Part shown: one piece after another, positions 57,471-64,000 of the stretch
Position numbering within the stretch: position 1 is the stretch's first letter
Layout: each line of letters opens with the position of its first letter
Source: CAVROP01 sp050008495
GTDB lineage: Bacteria; Acidobacteriota; Terriglobia; UBA7540
Length of the DNA: 64,000 nt
Direction of reading: 5' to 3'
Assembly (NCBI GenBank): GCA_050008495.1
Contig: JBEKMN010000002.1
Coordinates: 1-64,000 of the forward strand
The notes under the pieces: generated by a model
The model's database searches: none
What the model was told of the DNA's origin: nothing
What the model saw: the letters and a program-made list of their open reading frames with translations, nothing else
Position numbers and translations under genes: made by a program

Positions 57471-58889
57471 TCAGACGGCGGCGCGCCGTATCATCCGGTC
57501 CAAGGTCAGAATATTGAACATCAATTGCCGCAGCGGATGATAGTTGTCCTGGCGGCCAACGTGAAATTGAGGGGTGATCTTGCGGTCGGCAAACAGAATA
57601 TAGCCGGCCGGGAATCCCCGGCCCGTCTGTGAGAACTTCTCATTGATGATGTTGAACGCCAAACCGAAATACCGTGCTGCCCACTCTGCCCGCGTGCGCT
57701 CGTACACATTCAAAGTGGCTACCAGCGCTTCGTTCTGCGCCCACAGCGGTTTCATGTATTCGTACTCGCCCTCAAAATGGTATTTCAGGCTGGTCCCGGG
57801 CGGCGTCTCGACGGGCCATTGATAGCATGGGTGATCAACGTTGACCCATTGCGAAAGTCCGCCGTAGACGTAGTCCCATCCGACGTCGAGGTGATGATGG
57901 ATTCTCTCGGCGGCGGTTTGCCATAGAGCCTCGTCGCCGCGCCGATTCGCTTCCTCCATCACCATCCAGTAGGCTTCCACCGAGTGGCCGAAGCGAGACT
58001 TGTTAGCCTCGTCCTTCGGCTGGGTGAAATCGAAGTACAACATTTCCGTGTTCAGGCCGAAGTCCGGCTTGTAATGCTTGTTCACGATCGCGTCCACGGA
58101 AAGATCCGCTATAGATGCGATTTCCGGATCGTTCCAGCGCTTAAGAATCTGCGTGGCAATGGTCAGATTCAGAAACCACAACCCTTGCGGGCGCACCGCG
58201 CGCTCGCTCTTCCACAGGTAGGGGAAATCCGCCCCCCGGTACCGGAAAGTTGGGCTATTGAAATCTCGGAACAGCTTCTTGAGGAGCGCGAAAGCTGCTT
58301 CCTTGGCTTGGTCATCTCCGCTGGCAGCAGCGTATTCCTGGAGGCCCTCGGCGAGATGGTACATGCCCTCAGTGTCCCCGCTGAAAGGCCTCAAGACCTT
58401 GCCCTCACGCGACAACACCTCAGCCCACCAGCCGTCCTTCTGCAAGGCGAATTTGAACACAAATTCCTTGGTCTTTCGCGCCACTTCCAGATACTGAGGG
58501 TTTTTCCCAAAGTGGTTATACAGGAAACTGTAAACCCAGATGGCGCGGCCCAGAAACCACAGGTTCTTCTCCGTGTTGAGGAGTGTGCCGTCGTAGTCCA
58601 GACTGCACATGATTCCGCCGTACTTGTGATCGATGCCATGCTGGTCCCAGAAAGGCGAGAGCACCTGGAAAAGCTGATTGTAGAGGGTCTGACGCAGTTC
58701 CCGAAGGCTCATCCCAGCCAGTTGCGGCTGGGAAGGTGCTATTGCGCCGCCGCGCAGCGCGCTTGCGCTTTGTGCGCGTAACACCCTGTCCGCGCCGAGC
58801 CGGGCAACAACCGCTGCGGTCAATCCGATAAAAGTACGTCGTTGCAAGTCTTGAGCCTCCTCTGAGGGATTTCCGACGCTATCTGTCAT
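57471..58889 (-). CDS. AGE-family sugar epimerase/isomerase, exported
   Basis: 472 residues. LQRRTFIGLTAAVVARLGAD is a twin-arginine signal. The (alpha/alpha)6 barrel of N-acylglucosamine 2-epimerases follows: FWDQHGIDHKYGGIMCSLD, GRAIWVYSFLYNHF, SRFGHSVEAYWMVME (catalytic His), EYEYMKPLWAQNEALVA. Members epimerise GlcNAc/ManNAc, cellobiose or mannose; which is not determinable. An exported location is unusual for the classic GlcNAc enzyme and argues for an oligosaccharide substrate (inference). Confidence 0.85.
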   Translation of the reverse strand: MTDSVGNPSEEAQDLQRRTFIGLTAAVVARLGADRVLRAQSASALRGGAIAPSQPQLAGMSLRELRQTLYNQLFQVLSPFWDQHGIDHKYGGIMCSLDYDGTLLNTEKNLWFLGRAIWVYSFLYNHFGKNPQYLEVARKTKEFVFKFALQKDGWWAEVLSREGKVLRPFSGDTEGMYHLAEGLQEYAAASGDDQAKEAAFALLKKLFRDFNSPTFRYRGADFPYLWKSERAVRPQGLWFLNLTIATQILKRWNDPEIASIADLSVDAIVNKHYKPDFGLNTEMLYFDFTQPKDEANKSRFGHSVEAYWMVMEEANRRGDEALWQTAAERIHHHLDVGWDYVYGGLSQWVNVDHPCYQWPVETPPGTSLKYHFEGEYEYMKPLWAQNEALVATLNVYERTRAEWAARYFGLAFNIINEKFSQTGRGFPAGYILFADRKITPQFHVGRQDNYHPLRQLMFNILTLDRMIRRAAV

Positions 58890-58902
58890 CCTCTCGCCGC
58901 AC

Positions 58903-61134
58903 CTACGGCGTTATATGCACCGCCGCTGCACGGTCCGGGGGAAGGTCCAGGCTGAAGACCGCCCGGTTCTGCTTGTGTTCAACCACTACCGCATGACCGG
59001 AGACCATATCCTTCCCCTGAAGCGGCGTTTGTCCTGGCCAAGGCAATTCCGCCTTGACGTCAGCCCGATGATGTCCCCAGTTCAGCACATAAACGAGCCG
59101 TTCATCCTCGCGGCCGCGCGCGTGCACAACAGCTTCCACAGGCCCCGCGTTGGAAGTCGTCGCCACATGGACGGGAGGTTTCACGCCCGCGGACTGCCAT
59201 GCCGCGCGCAACAACGCGGCAGCGCCGGGGTCGTGGTTTTCCAGCAAGGGAATTCCCAGCGAGAAACCCAGCAGAATGGTCTGCCCTTTGCCTGTGCGGC
59301 GGACCACGATGGCGGGTGTACCAGCCTTTTCGAAAACGGCAGCAACAGTGCCCTCGCTGCCCTTTTCGAGTTGCAGTTCTTCGCGAAACACGCGGCCCAC
59401 CAAGTGGCCTGGCAGGGTGGCGCCGTTAAACAGCGCCGCCGGTTGTGTGACGCGAATTTCAGAAGGATTGTGGCTGGCGACCAGGTCGTGGCGGCGCGCG
59501 CCAAACAACTTCTCCATACCCAGCCCGGGATTCACCCGATAACCATGGTCGAGTTCATTGATGATTCCAAAGCGGGCGTCGGCAAGCACTGTACCGCCGC
59601 CGGCGACATATGCCTCGATCGCCTCAGCCACGTTCTTGCGCAGGCAGAGGTAGAAGGGAAAGATGACCAGCTTGTACGGCTTGAGGACATCGGCCGTCAC
59701 TTGCCGGCCGTCGAGGATGTTCACACGCACCTGGTCGTTCCACAAGGCATGATAGATCCCAATCATGTTTCGGACTGTGAACGAGTCCCAGTCGCCACCC
59801 TGGACCTTGGCTTTCAGGTCACCGGCAATGTCGTAGACAACGGCCACCTGAGGCGGCAACGGCCTGCTCTCCAGGAAAAGGTCGGGATCCGAATTCAGCG
59901 CTCGCGCGGCATCGCCCGCGGCGACGGCGCGGGGAGTGACGCTGCCGTCGGAGGCCGCAAGCCCCCGGCCGAAGGCTTGCCATTCATCCATGTGGGGACG
60001 CCACCTCCAGAAGTACATCCCTTTGGTGTCATGAGCGGCCATCTGCCACGCCAGTAGATGAATCCGGTCGTAGTTGAAGATCGCTCCGGGCTCGTCTCCA
60101 TATCGGGTAAATCCTGTCTGGGGCCCGGTTTGTACTTCGGGCATCACGAAGGGCTTGGCACCCGCCGCATCGTGAGCGGAAGTCAGGTCCAGGCTGGATG
60201 ACCATGGCGTATCCCAGAGAGCTTTTTCCTTCGCCAATTCCTCTGGCTTGGCTTCGGCGCCGCGCGCAGGTATGTCGGGATAATACGACAGCCCGTATTC
60301 GTCGACGAATCTCGAGAGCGTCCAGTCGTCCTGGTTATAAATGCTGAGCCCACCACTGAACACAGTGCTGCCCACGTCATGAGTCCTGGTGGGATGCACC
60401 GTGTCGAGCGACTTTACCAGTTCGTTCAGATGTTGCAGGACGTGTCCTGTTGCATACCAGTAGAAGAGCGGGCGATCAAATCCCTGGTATTCCTGATTCA
60501 AGAGGACGTCGTTCCATTGCGCGTACCAGGCAGCAGGGCTTCCGTACTTATCGAGCCCCCACTGCTCAAACCAGTGATCGAAGTGCGCCTCGTCCCGTCC
60601 TCCTCTCCCTGCGCCTGCCGTCATGGAGAATCCCTCCATGTGCGGTTCATCCCAGATGTTGTAGGCAATCACGGACGGCTCGTCCTTGAAATGCATTACG
60701 GTGGCCTTGGAGTAATAGTCGATAAGGTCAATCACCTCCGGGTCCGCCAACGACAGCTTGGCCTCACGCTGGTCCGCATCCAGGACGGGCGAAAAGCGCG
60801 TCGGCCATTTGGCCGCTGCGAAGTCAGGCAGCAGCCCGCTCCAGTAGACTGTCGGCATGACCCGCAACCCCAAACGTTGAGCCGTCTTCAAGATGACATC
60901 CATTTTGGAGAAGTCAGGCTCGGGGTTTCCGTACGTCAGCAGAAAGGATGGGTAGGGATTAATCGCGTTGATGCCGGTTGCGGCTATCGTTTCGAGATCG
61001 TGAACAATCTGTTCGTTGGTTGTCCAGGAGTAGTAGATATAGACTGTGCCTACTTCGTAGATTCGCTGGCCGGCCTTCGAACCCCATGCGGAAATTAATA
61101 ACAACAACGTAATGTATGACAGGTATCGTTTCAT
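58903..61134 (-). CDS. Exported GH42-like beta-galactosidase/glycoside hydrolase
   Basis: 743 residues from ATG 61134, with AAGGAGA 5 bases upstream. Signal MKRYLSYITLLLLISAWGSKA. TIM barrel: TGINAINPYPSFLL, VIAYNIWDEPHMEG (acid/base Glu in the DEP motif), PFVMPEVQTGPQTG (candidate nucleophile Glu). Then a class-I glutaminase-like domain (YKLVIFPFYLCLRKNVAEAI; GGGTVLADARFG) as in GH42 trimers, and a C-terminal beta domain. Substrate unknown. Confidence 0.8.
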   Translation of the reverse strand: MKRYLSYITLLLLISAWGSKAGQRIYEVGTVYIYYSWTTNEQIVHDLETIAATGINAINPYPSFLLTYGNPEPDFSKMDVILKTAQRLGLRVMPTVYWSGLLPDFAAAKWPTRFSPVLDADQREAKLSLADPEVIDLIDYYSKATVMHFKDEPSVIAYNIWDEPHMEGFSMTAGAGRGGRDEAHFDHWFEQWGLDKYGSPAAWYAQWNDVLLNQEYQGFDRPLFYWYATGHVLQHLNELVKSLDTVHPTRTHDVGSTVFSGGLSIYNQDDWTLSRFVDEYGLSYYPDIPARGAEAKPEELAKEKALWDTPWSSSLDLTSAHDAAGAKPFVMPEVQTGPQTGFTRYGDEPGAIFNYDRIHLLAWQMAAHDTKGMYFWRWRPHMDEWQAFGRGLAASDGSVTPRAVAAGDAARALNSDPDLFLESRPLPPQVAVVYDIAGDLKAKVQGGDWDSFTVRNMIGIYHALWNDQVRVNILDGRQVTADVLKPYKLVIFPFYLCLRKNVAEAIEAYVAGGGTVLADARFGIINELDHGYRVNPGLGMEKLFGARRHDLVASHNPSEIRVTQPAALFNGATLPGHLVGRVFREELQLEKGSEGTVAAVFEKAGTPAIVVRRTGKGQTILLGFSLGIPLLENHDPGAAALLRAAWQSAGVKPPVHVATTSNAGPVEAVVHARGREDERLVYVLNWGHHRADVKAELPWPGQTPLQGKDMVSGHAVVVEHKQNRAVFSLDLPPDRAAAVHITP

Positions 61135-61517
61135 GCAGTCTCCTTGTAGCGGCGGCCCCGTCAGAGCCTGGGGCGGCCACAAGGGCTGCCCCTACGACGC
61201 AGAGATCTTAGCCACGTTGGGATAAGAAATCCACCGCAACTGTGCAACTGGGGAGCGCCTGTCCTGCGTTGGATGGGATCCGCGGCCCCAAGAACTGGGT
61301 GCCCGTACTACTCGGCGGGCCCCTGGGGGCTAGGTACTATTGTGCTATAGCACAGAACAGCAATCGAGCGTATAAGTTACTCGTACGATGTAGTGTGGGT
61401 TTTGGGTTCGGCCTTATGCGAGGGTTCGCACCGACGGCAGCCACGGTTGGGGTTGCCAGACGCGGGTCTTCTGCTTCGGCCGGGACCACGCGAAATCTGA
61501 CGGGAAGGTGTAAGGCC
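61135..61517. other. Gap with palindromes between divergent genes
   Basis: Holds a GTAGCGGCGGCCCC...GGGGCGGCC...GGGCTGCCCCTAC repeat at 61145-61196 and a perfect palindrome at 61341 (listed). No credible gene. The open frame to 61242 lacks a start signal. Confidence 0.45.
61341..61354. promoter_or_regulatory. Perfect 14-bp palindrome TGTGCTATAGCACA
   Basis: Exact self-complement, 164 bases upstream of the membrane-protein gene at 61518. It has the form of a dimeric regulator operator. The regulator is unknown. Confidence 0.4.
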
Positions 61518-61991
61518 ATGATTGTTGCCACGCTAATCTTGATCCTATCGGCGGCGATGTTCTTCTTTTACTTTCAGGCTACCTGCCAGAGTGTTCTGCG
61601 CCGGCAGTTTAATCTGGAGTATTTCAAGTCCATCGCCAGCGCCAACCGCTTGGAGTTTCCGTCTTTGCGACAAGCGCTCGAGGAAGTCGGCACACCGATC
61701 GAATACGCGCGGCTGCGCAGGGCGCTTCGATGTGATTTCCTTGCCCTGACTTATCTGCTGAAGAATGTCGAGAATTCCAAAAGGCGCTATTCGAATGAGG
61801 AACGGCTTCTGATCGCGTATTTCTACACCCAGAGCGTTTCGTTGGCTGTGCGGCGCTTGCTGAACCTGAGCGACAACAAGGTAGTCCTCAGGCTGACCTC
61901 CGTCCTGCAGTACTTTGCGAACGTAGTTGGCCAGCGCGTCGACGCCGTTAAGCTTGGCAGCGTGACCGCCGAATGTCTCATCAACGTGTAA
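61518..61991 (+). CDS. Small membrane-anchored protein of unknown function
   Basis: 157 residues. One N-terminal helix (MIVATLILILSAAMFFFYFQ), then a basic helical cytoplasmic part (YFKSIASANRLEFPSLRQALEE, EYARLRRALRCDFLALTYLLKN, FYTQSVSLAVRRLLNL). AAGG lies 5 bases before the ATG. I do not recognise a family; the frame is well formed and codon use matches neighbours. Confidence 0.65.
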   Translation: MIVATLILILSAAMFFFYFQATCQSVLRRQFNLEYFKSIASANRLEFPSLRQALEEVGTPIEYARLRRALRCDFLALTYLLKNVENSKRRYSNEERLLIAYFYTQSVSLAVRRLLNLSDNKVVLRLTSVLQYFANVVGQRVDAVKLGSVTAECLINV

Positions 61992-62123
61992 GCCGCCCGG
62001 GGGGCGCACCTGATTTCAGCCTCCTTATTCAGATGCGCCCCATCCCCGTTCTCCAAAAAAGCGGATAGGTATTCGAAAGCCAAAACAGCTCATCCGTCTG
62101 CTGACGGACTCAGGCACAAAGAA

Positions 62124-62155
62124 GCGCGAAGTGGAAATCGTGCCCTTCTTCGCGC
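62124..62155. terminator. Possible bidirectional hairpin between convergent genes
   Basis: GCGCGAAG (62124-62131) and CTTCGCGC (62148-62155) pair perfectly with a 16-base loop, in the gap between convergent genes. There is only a short CCCTTTGGG text after it, so it is a weak terminator or a dispersed repeat. Confidence 0.4.
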
Positions 62156-62210
62156 CCTTTGGGTACTTTGCGCCTCTCTCTTTGCGTGAAACCGGTTGGT
62201 CCGTCCAGGG

Positions 62211-64000
62211 TTAGTTCAAAGGCTGGGACTCGCGAAAGATGTACTGCCCCGAAGCGACTTCCAAGACCACCGTCGAGCCTTCCTGCCTCAGAAAGCGGGC
62301 GCCCTCCGCTTTCGAAATCGGTCTGTCACTCTCTTTCACGAGCTCTATCGAGGATGCGGGCAGGTAAACCGCCGCCGAGGTATTCGCAGGAATGCGCACT
62401 GACAACTCGAAGCCCGCAGCGTCCTTTTTCCAATTGCTCTCGACCCGGCCCTGTTTCGTGTCATGCCAGGCTTTCACCCATGTTAAATCGCCGACCGGTT
62501 GTGGCTTAATGCTAATCTGGTTCGAATCCGCTTCGATGCCTGCCAGCCCTGCATAGAACCACTCTTCGATGTGACCCAGCATGCAGTGGTTCTGAGAGGA
62601 GGCGGGATCGGCGTCCCAAGCCTCGGTCAGCGAAGTGGCTCCCTTGGCCAATTGGGCGCCGTAACTGGGAGGATTGGTGCGGCTGGTCATGGCGAATAGC
62701 AGGTCCGAGCGGCCGCCTTCCATCAGGGCGCGCACCAGGTAGTGATAGCCGATGTCTCCTGCGGTCTGTTGATTGCCTCGGCGAATCACGTCCTCAACCA
62801 GGTGTTCGAGCACGCGGCCACGCTCGGTGGGCGGGCACAAACCCGTCACCAGCGGCATCGCCTGAGCCGTCTGGCTGCCGGTGGCGTATTGCCCGGCCCG
62901 GCGGTCGAAGAAACTATAATTGAACGCCGTCTGGACCGCATCCGCGCGTGCCTTGTACCATTCGGCCTCCTCGTCGTGCCCCAAAATACGGCAGGCCTGC
63001 TCTACAACGCAAAGGTCCTGATAGTAGGTGGCGGTGGCCGTTACGCCCAGTGGAGTGAGTTTTGAAACGCCGGGCTCGCCCGGTCCAATGTCGTACCAGT
63101 CGCCCAAGCCATACGATAAGATATTATCCGCCGCCTTATTGCCCAGATAGTGGACGTAACGCTCCATGGCCGGCAGGCTCTCGGCAAGCAACTGCCGATC
63201 TCCGTACTTGCGGTACGCCCACCAGGGAATCATCACCATGGCGCTGCCCCATTCCGGCGAATCACGGAAACCGTCGGCGTGCACCGCGTAGTCGGGAGCG
63301 GTGTCCGGAATAAGCCCCTCAACCGTCTGCGAATCACGCATATCACGCACGATCTTGGGAAAGTAGGCTGAGAGGTCGTAATCGTAGCCGATGCTCGAGG
63401 CCATGAGATAAGGCACCTCGAGCCAGCCGAGTTTTTCACGGTGCGGGCAGTCGGTGACCACGCTCTGGAGGTTGCTGCGCACCGCCGCGTCGATCAGTTT
63501 ATGGATGTTGTTGAACAGCGGATTCGAGCAGGAAAACTCTCCGGCCTGCGGCGCTGAGGCGTAAAGGAACTGGCCCTGAAGATCCGTCACCTCGGCAGCG
63601 CCTTCCACCTGCACGTAGCGAAAGCCGTAATAGGAGAAATGCGGATGCCAGGTTTCGTCGCCGCCGCCTTTCAGCGTGTAGGTGAAGTACTCGGGGCCGC
63701 CCGAACTTCTTTGGGTGACGAAGCCTTTTGCGCCGAGCAATTCGCCCGGGGTAAGGCGGACGGAGGCGCCGGCCTTGCCGCGCACCGTGATTTGCGGCCA
63801 GCCGGCAAAATTCTGTCCAAGGTCGTAAACGTGAATTCCAGGCGCAGGCTCGCTGACCTTTGCTGGATGGAACACCTGCATAACCTTGATCGGCGGCTGG
63901 GTCTCGGAGAACAGATGTTCCGTGGAATCGTCAACCACTTCAACCGTTTCCCAGCCTTTTGCCGCAAAGCCGGGCTCATTCCATCCCGGCTGCTCCGCGC
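62211..64000 (-). CDS. GH78 alpha-L-rhamnosidase, N-terminus beyond window
   Basis: The frame is open to the window edge, so the gene is partial at its 5' end; about 596 residues are visible. The N-terminal beta domains (GWNEPGFAAKGW, then YDLGQNFAGWPQI) precede the (alpha/alpha)6 barrel. The barrel has DCPHREKLGWLE, GLIPDTAPDY, GLGDWYDIGPG (catalytic region), GDIGYHYLVRAL, SLTEAWD and SSQNHCMLGHIEEWFY. The C-terminal beta domain ends SGQYIF. Such enzymes remove L-rhamnose from pectins or glycosides. The free sugar would feed the rhaM-rhaD genes at 42.4-46.7 kb. A signal peptide cannot be seen. Confidence 0.9.
   Translation of the reverse strand, partial: AEQPGWNEPGFAAKGWETVEVVDDSTEHLFSETQPPIKVMQVFHPAKVSEPAPGIHVYDLGQNFAGWPQITVRGKAGASVRLTPGELLGAKGFVTQRSSGGPEYFTYTLKGGGDETWHPHFSYYGFRYVQVEGAAEVTDLQGQFLYASAPQAGEFSCSNPLFNNIHKLIDAAVRSNLQSVVTDCPHREKLGWLEVPYLMASSIGYDYDLSAYFPKIVRDMRDSQTVEGLIPDTAPDYAVHADGFRDSPEWGSAMVMIPWWAYRKYGDRQLLAESLPAMERYVHYLGNKAADNILSYGLGDWYDIGPGEPGVSKLTPLGVTATATYYQDLCVVEQACRILGHDEEAEWYKARADAVQTAFNYSFFDRRAGQYATGSQTAQAMPLVTGLCPPTERGRVLEHLVEDVIRRGNQQTAGDIGYHYLVRALMEGGRSDLLFAMTSRTNPPSYGAQLAKGATSLTEAWDADPASSQNHCMLGHIEEWFYAGLAGIEADSNQISIKPQPVGDLTWVKAWHDTKQGRVESNWKKDAAGFELSVRIPANTSAAVYLPASSIELVKESDRPISKAEGARFLRQEGSTVVLEVASGQYIFRESQPLN

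Noticed and set aside
58915..60057. 380-codon plus-strand frame opposite the GH42-like gene
   Set aside because: Antisense shadow of a convincing gene with signal peptide and ribosome site; its translation is His/Arg-rich and random.

Overview
The window looks like part of the chromosome of an uncultured, high-GC soil-type Acidobacteriota bacterium. That is inference, from three things: many exported enzymes with twin-arginine or Sec signals, a large set of plant-polysaccharide hydrolases, and a dense population of short palindromic dispersed repeats. No rRNA, tRNA, CRISPR array, prophage or complete insertion sequence was seen.

Layout. 1-1.8 kb: the tail of a nucleotide-sugar epimerase, a small secreted Lys/Thr-rich peptide behind a sigma-54-type promoter, and a Fur-family regulator. 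1.9-11.8 kb: one plus-strand type II secretion / type IV pilus-like operon (secretin, two pseudopilins, GspF, GspE, PilM/N/O/P-like proteins, a GspK-like protein with a Gly/Gln-rich tail). Nearly every gap in it holds a different palindromic element. 11.9-14.9 kb: three exported proteins including a matrixin-like metalloprotease. 15-31.6 kb: a mixed region with glycoside hydrolases (GH36-like, GH3), a sugar-nucleotide reductase, a response regulator, a metallo-beta-lactamase, a ClC transporter with a MarR regulator, an S41 protease, three tandem outer-membrane barrel paralogues, a NIPSNAP protein and an aldo/keto reductase flanked by two copies of one repeat.

31.8-36 kb: an AT-richer island, gatB, a VapB-like antitoxin with a truncated VapC toxin, a Bcp-type peroxiredoxin and a metallophosphoesterase. 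The peroxiredoxin is the most notable gene. Its reading frame contains a TGA exactly where the peroxidatic cysteine belongs, followed at the right distance by a SECIS-like hairpin, so it is best read as a selenoprotein. 36-46.7 kb: minus-strand genes in series for L-rhamnose catabolism (rhaM, LsrF-like aldolase, epimerase, RhaD-type aldolase/dehydrogenase), Holliday-junction processing (ruvC-ruvA-ruvB) and cofactor/nucleotide synthesis (folK, deoxynucleoside kinase, panB, panC). PanC is fused to a family-4-like uracil-DNA-glycosylase domain with all four Fe-S cysteines, and a terminator-like three-way-junction RNA precedes panB.

46.8-64 kb: exported carbohydrate-active enzymes and oxidoreductases (DUF4038/GH140-like, Gfo/Idh/MocA, ApbE, hydroxypyruvate-isomerase-like, AGE epimerase, GH42-like, GH78 rhamnosidase). 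Among them is a fusion of a NapC/NirT-type tetraheme cytochrome with a formylglycine-generating-enzyme-like domain. The GH78 rhamnosidase would release L-rhamnose outside the cytoplasm, and the rhaM-rhaD genes would catabolise it.

Main observations: the selenocysteine Bcp, the PanC-UDG and cytochrome-FGE fusions, the sigma-54 peptide gene, the panB leader RNA, and repeats that supply start codons or N-terminal residues to genes.
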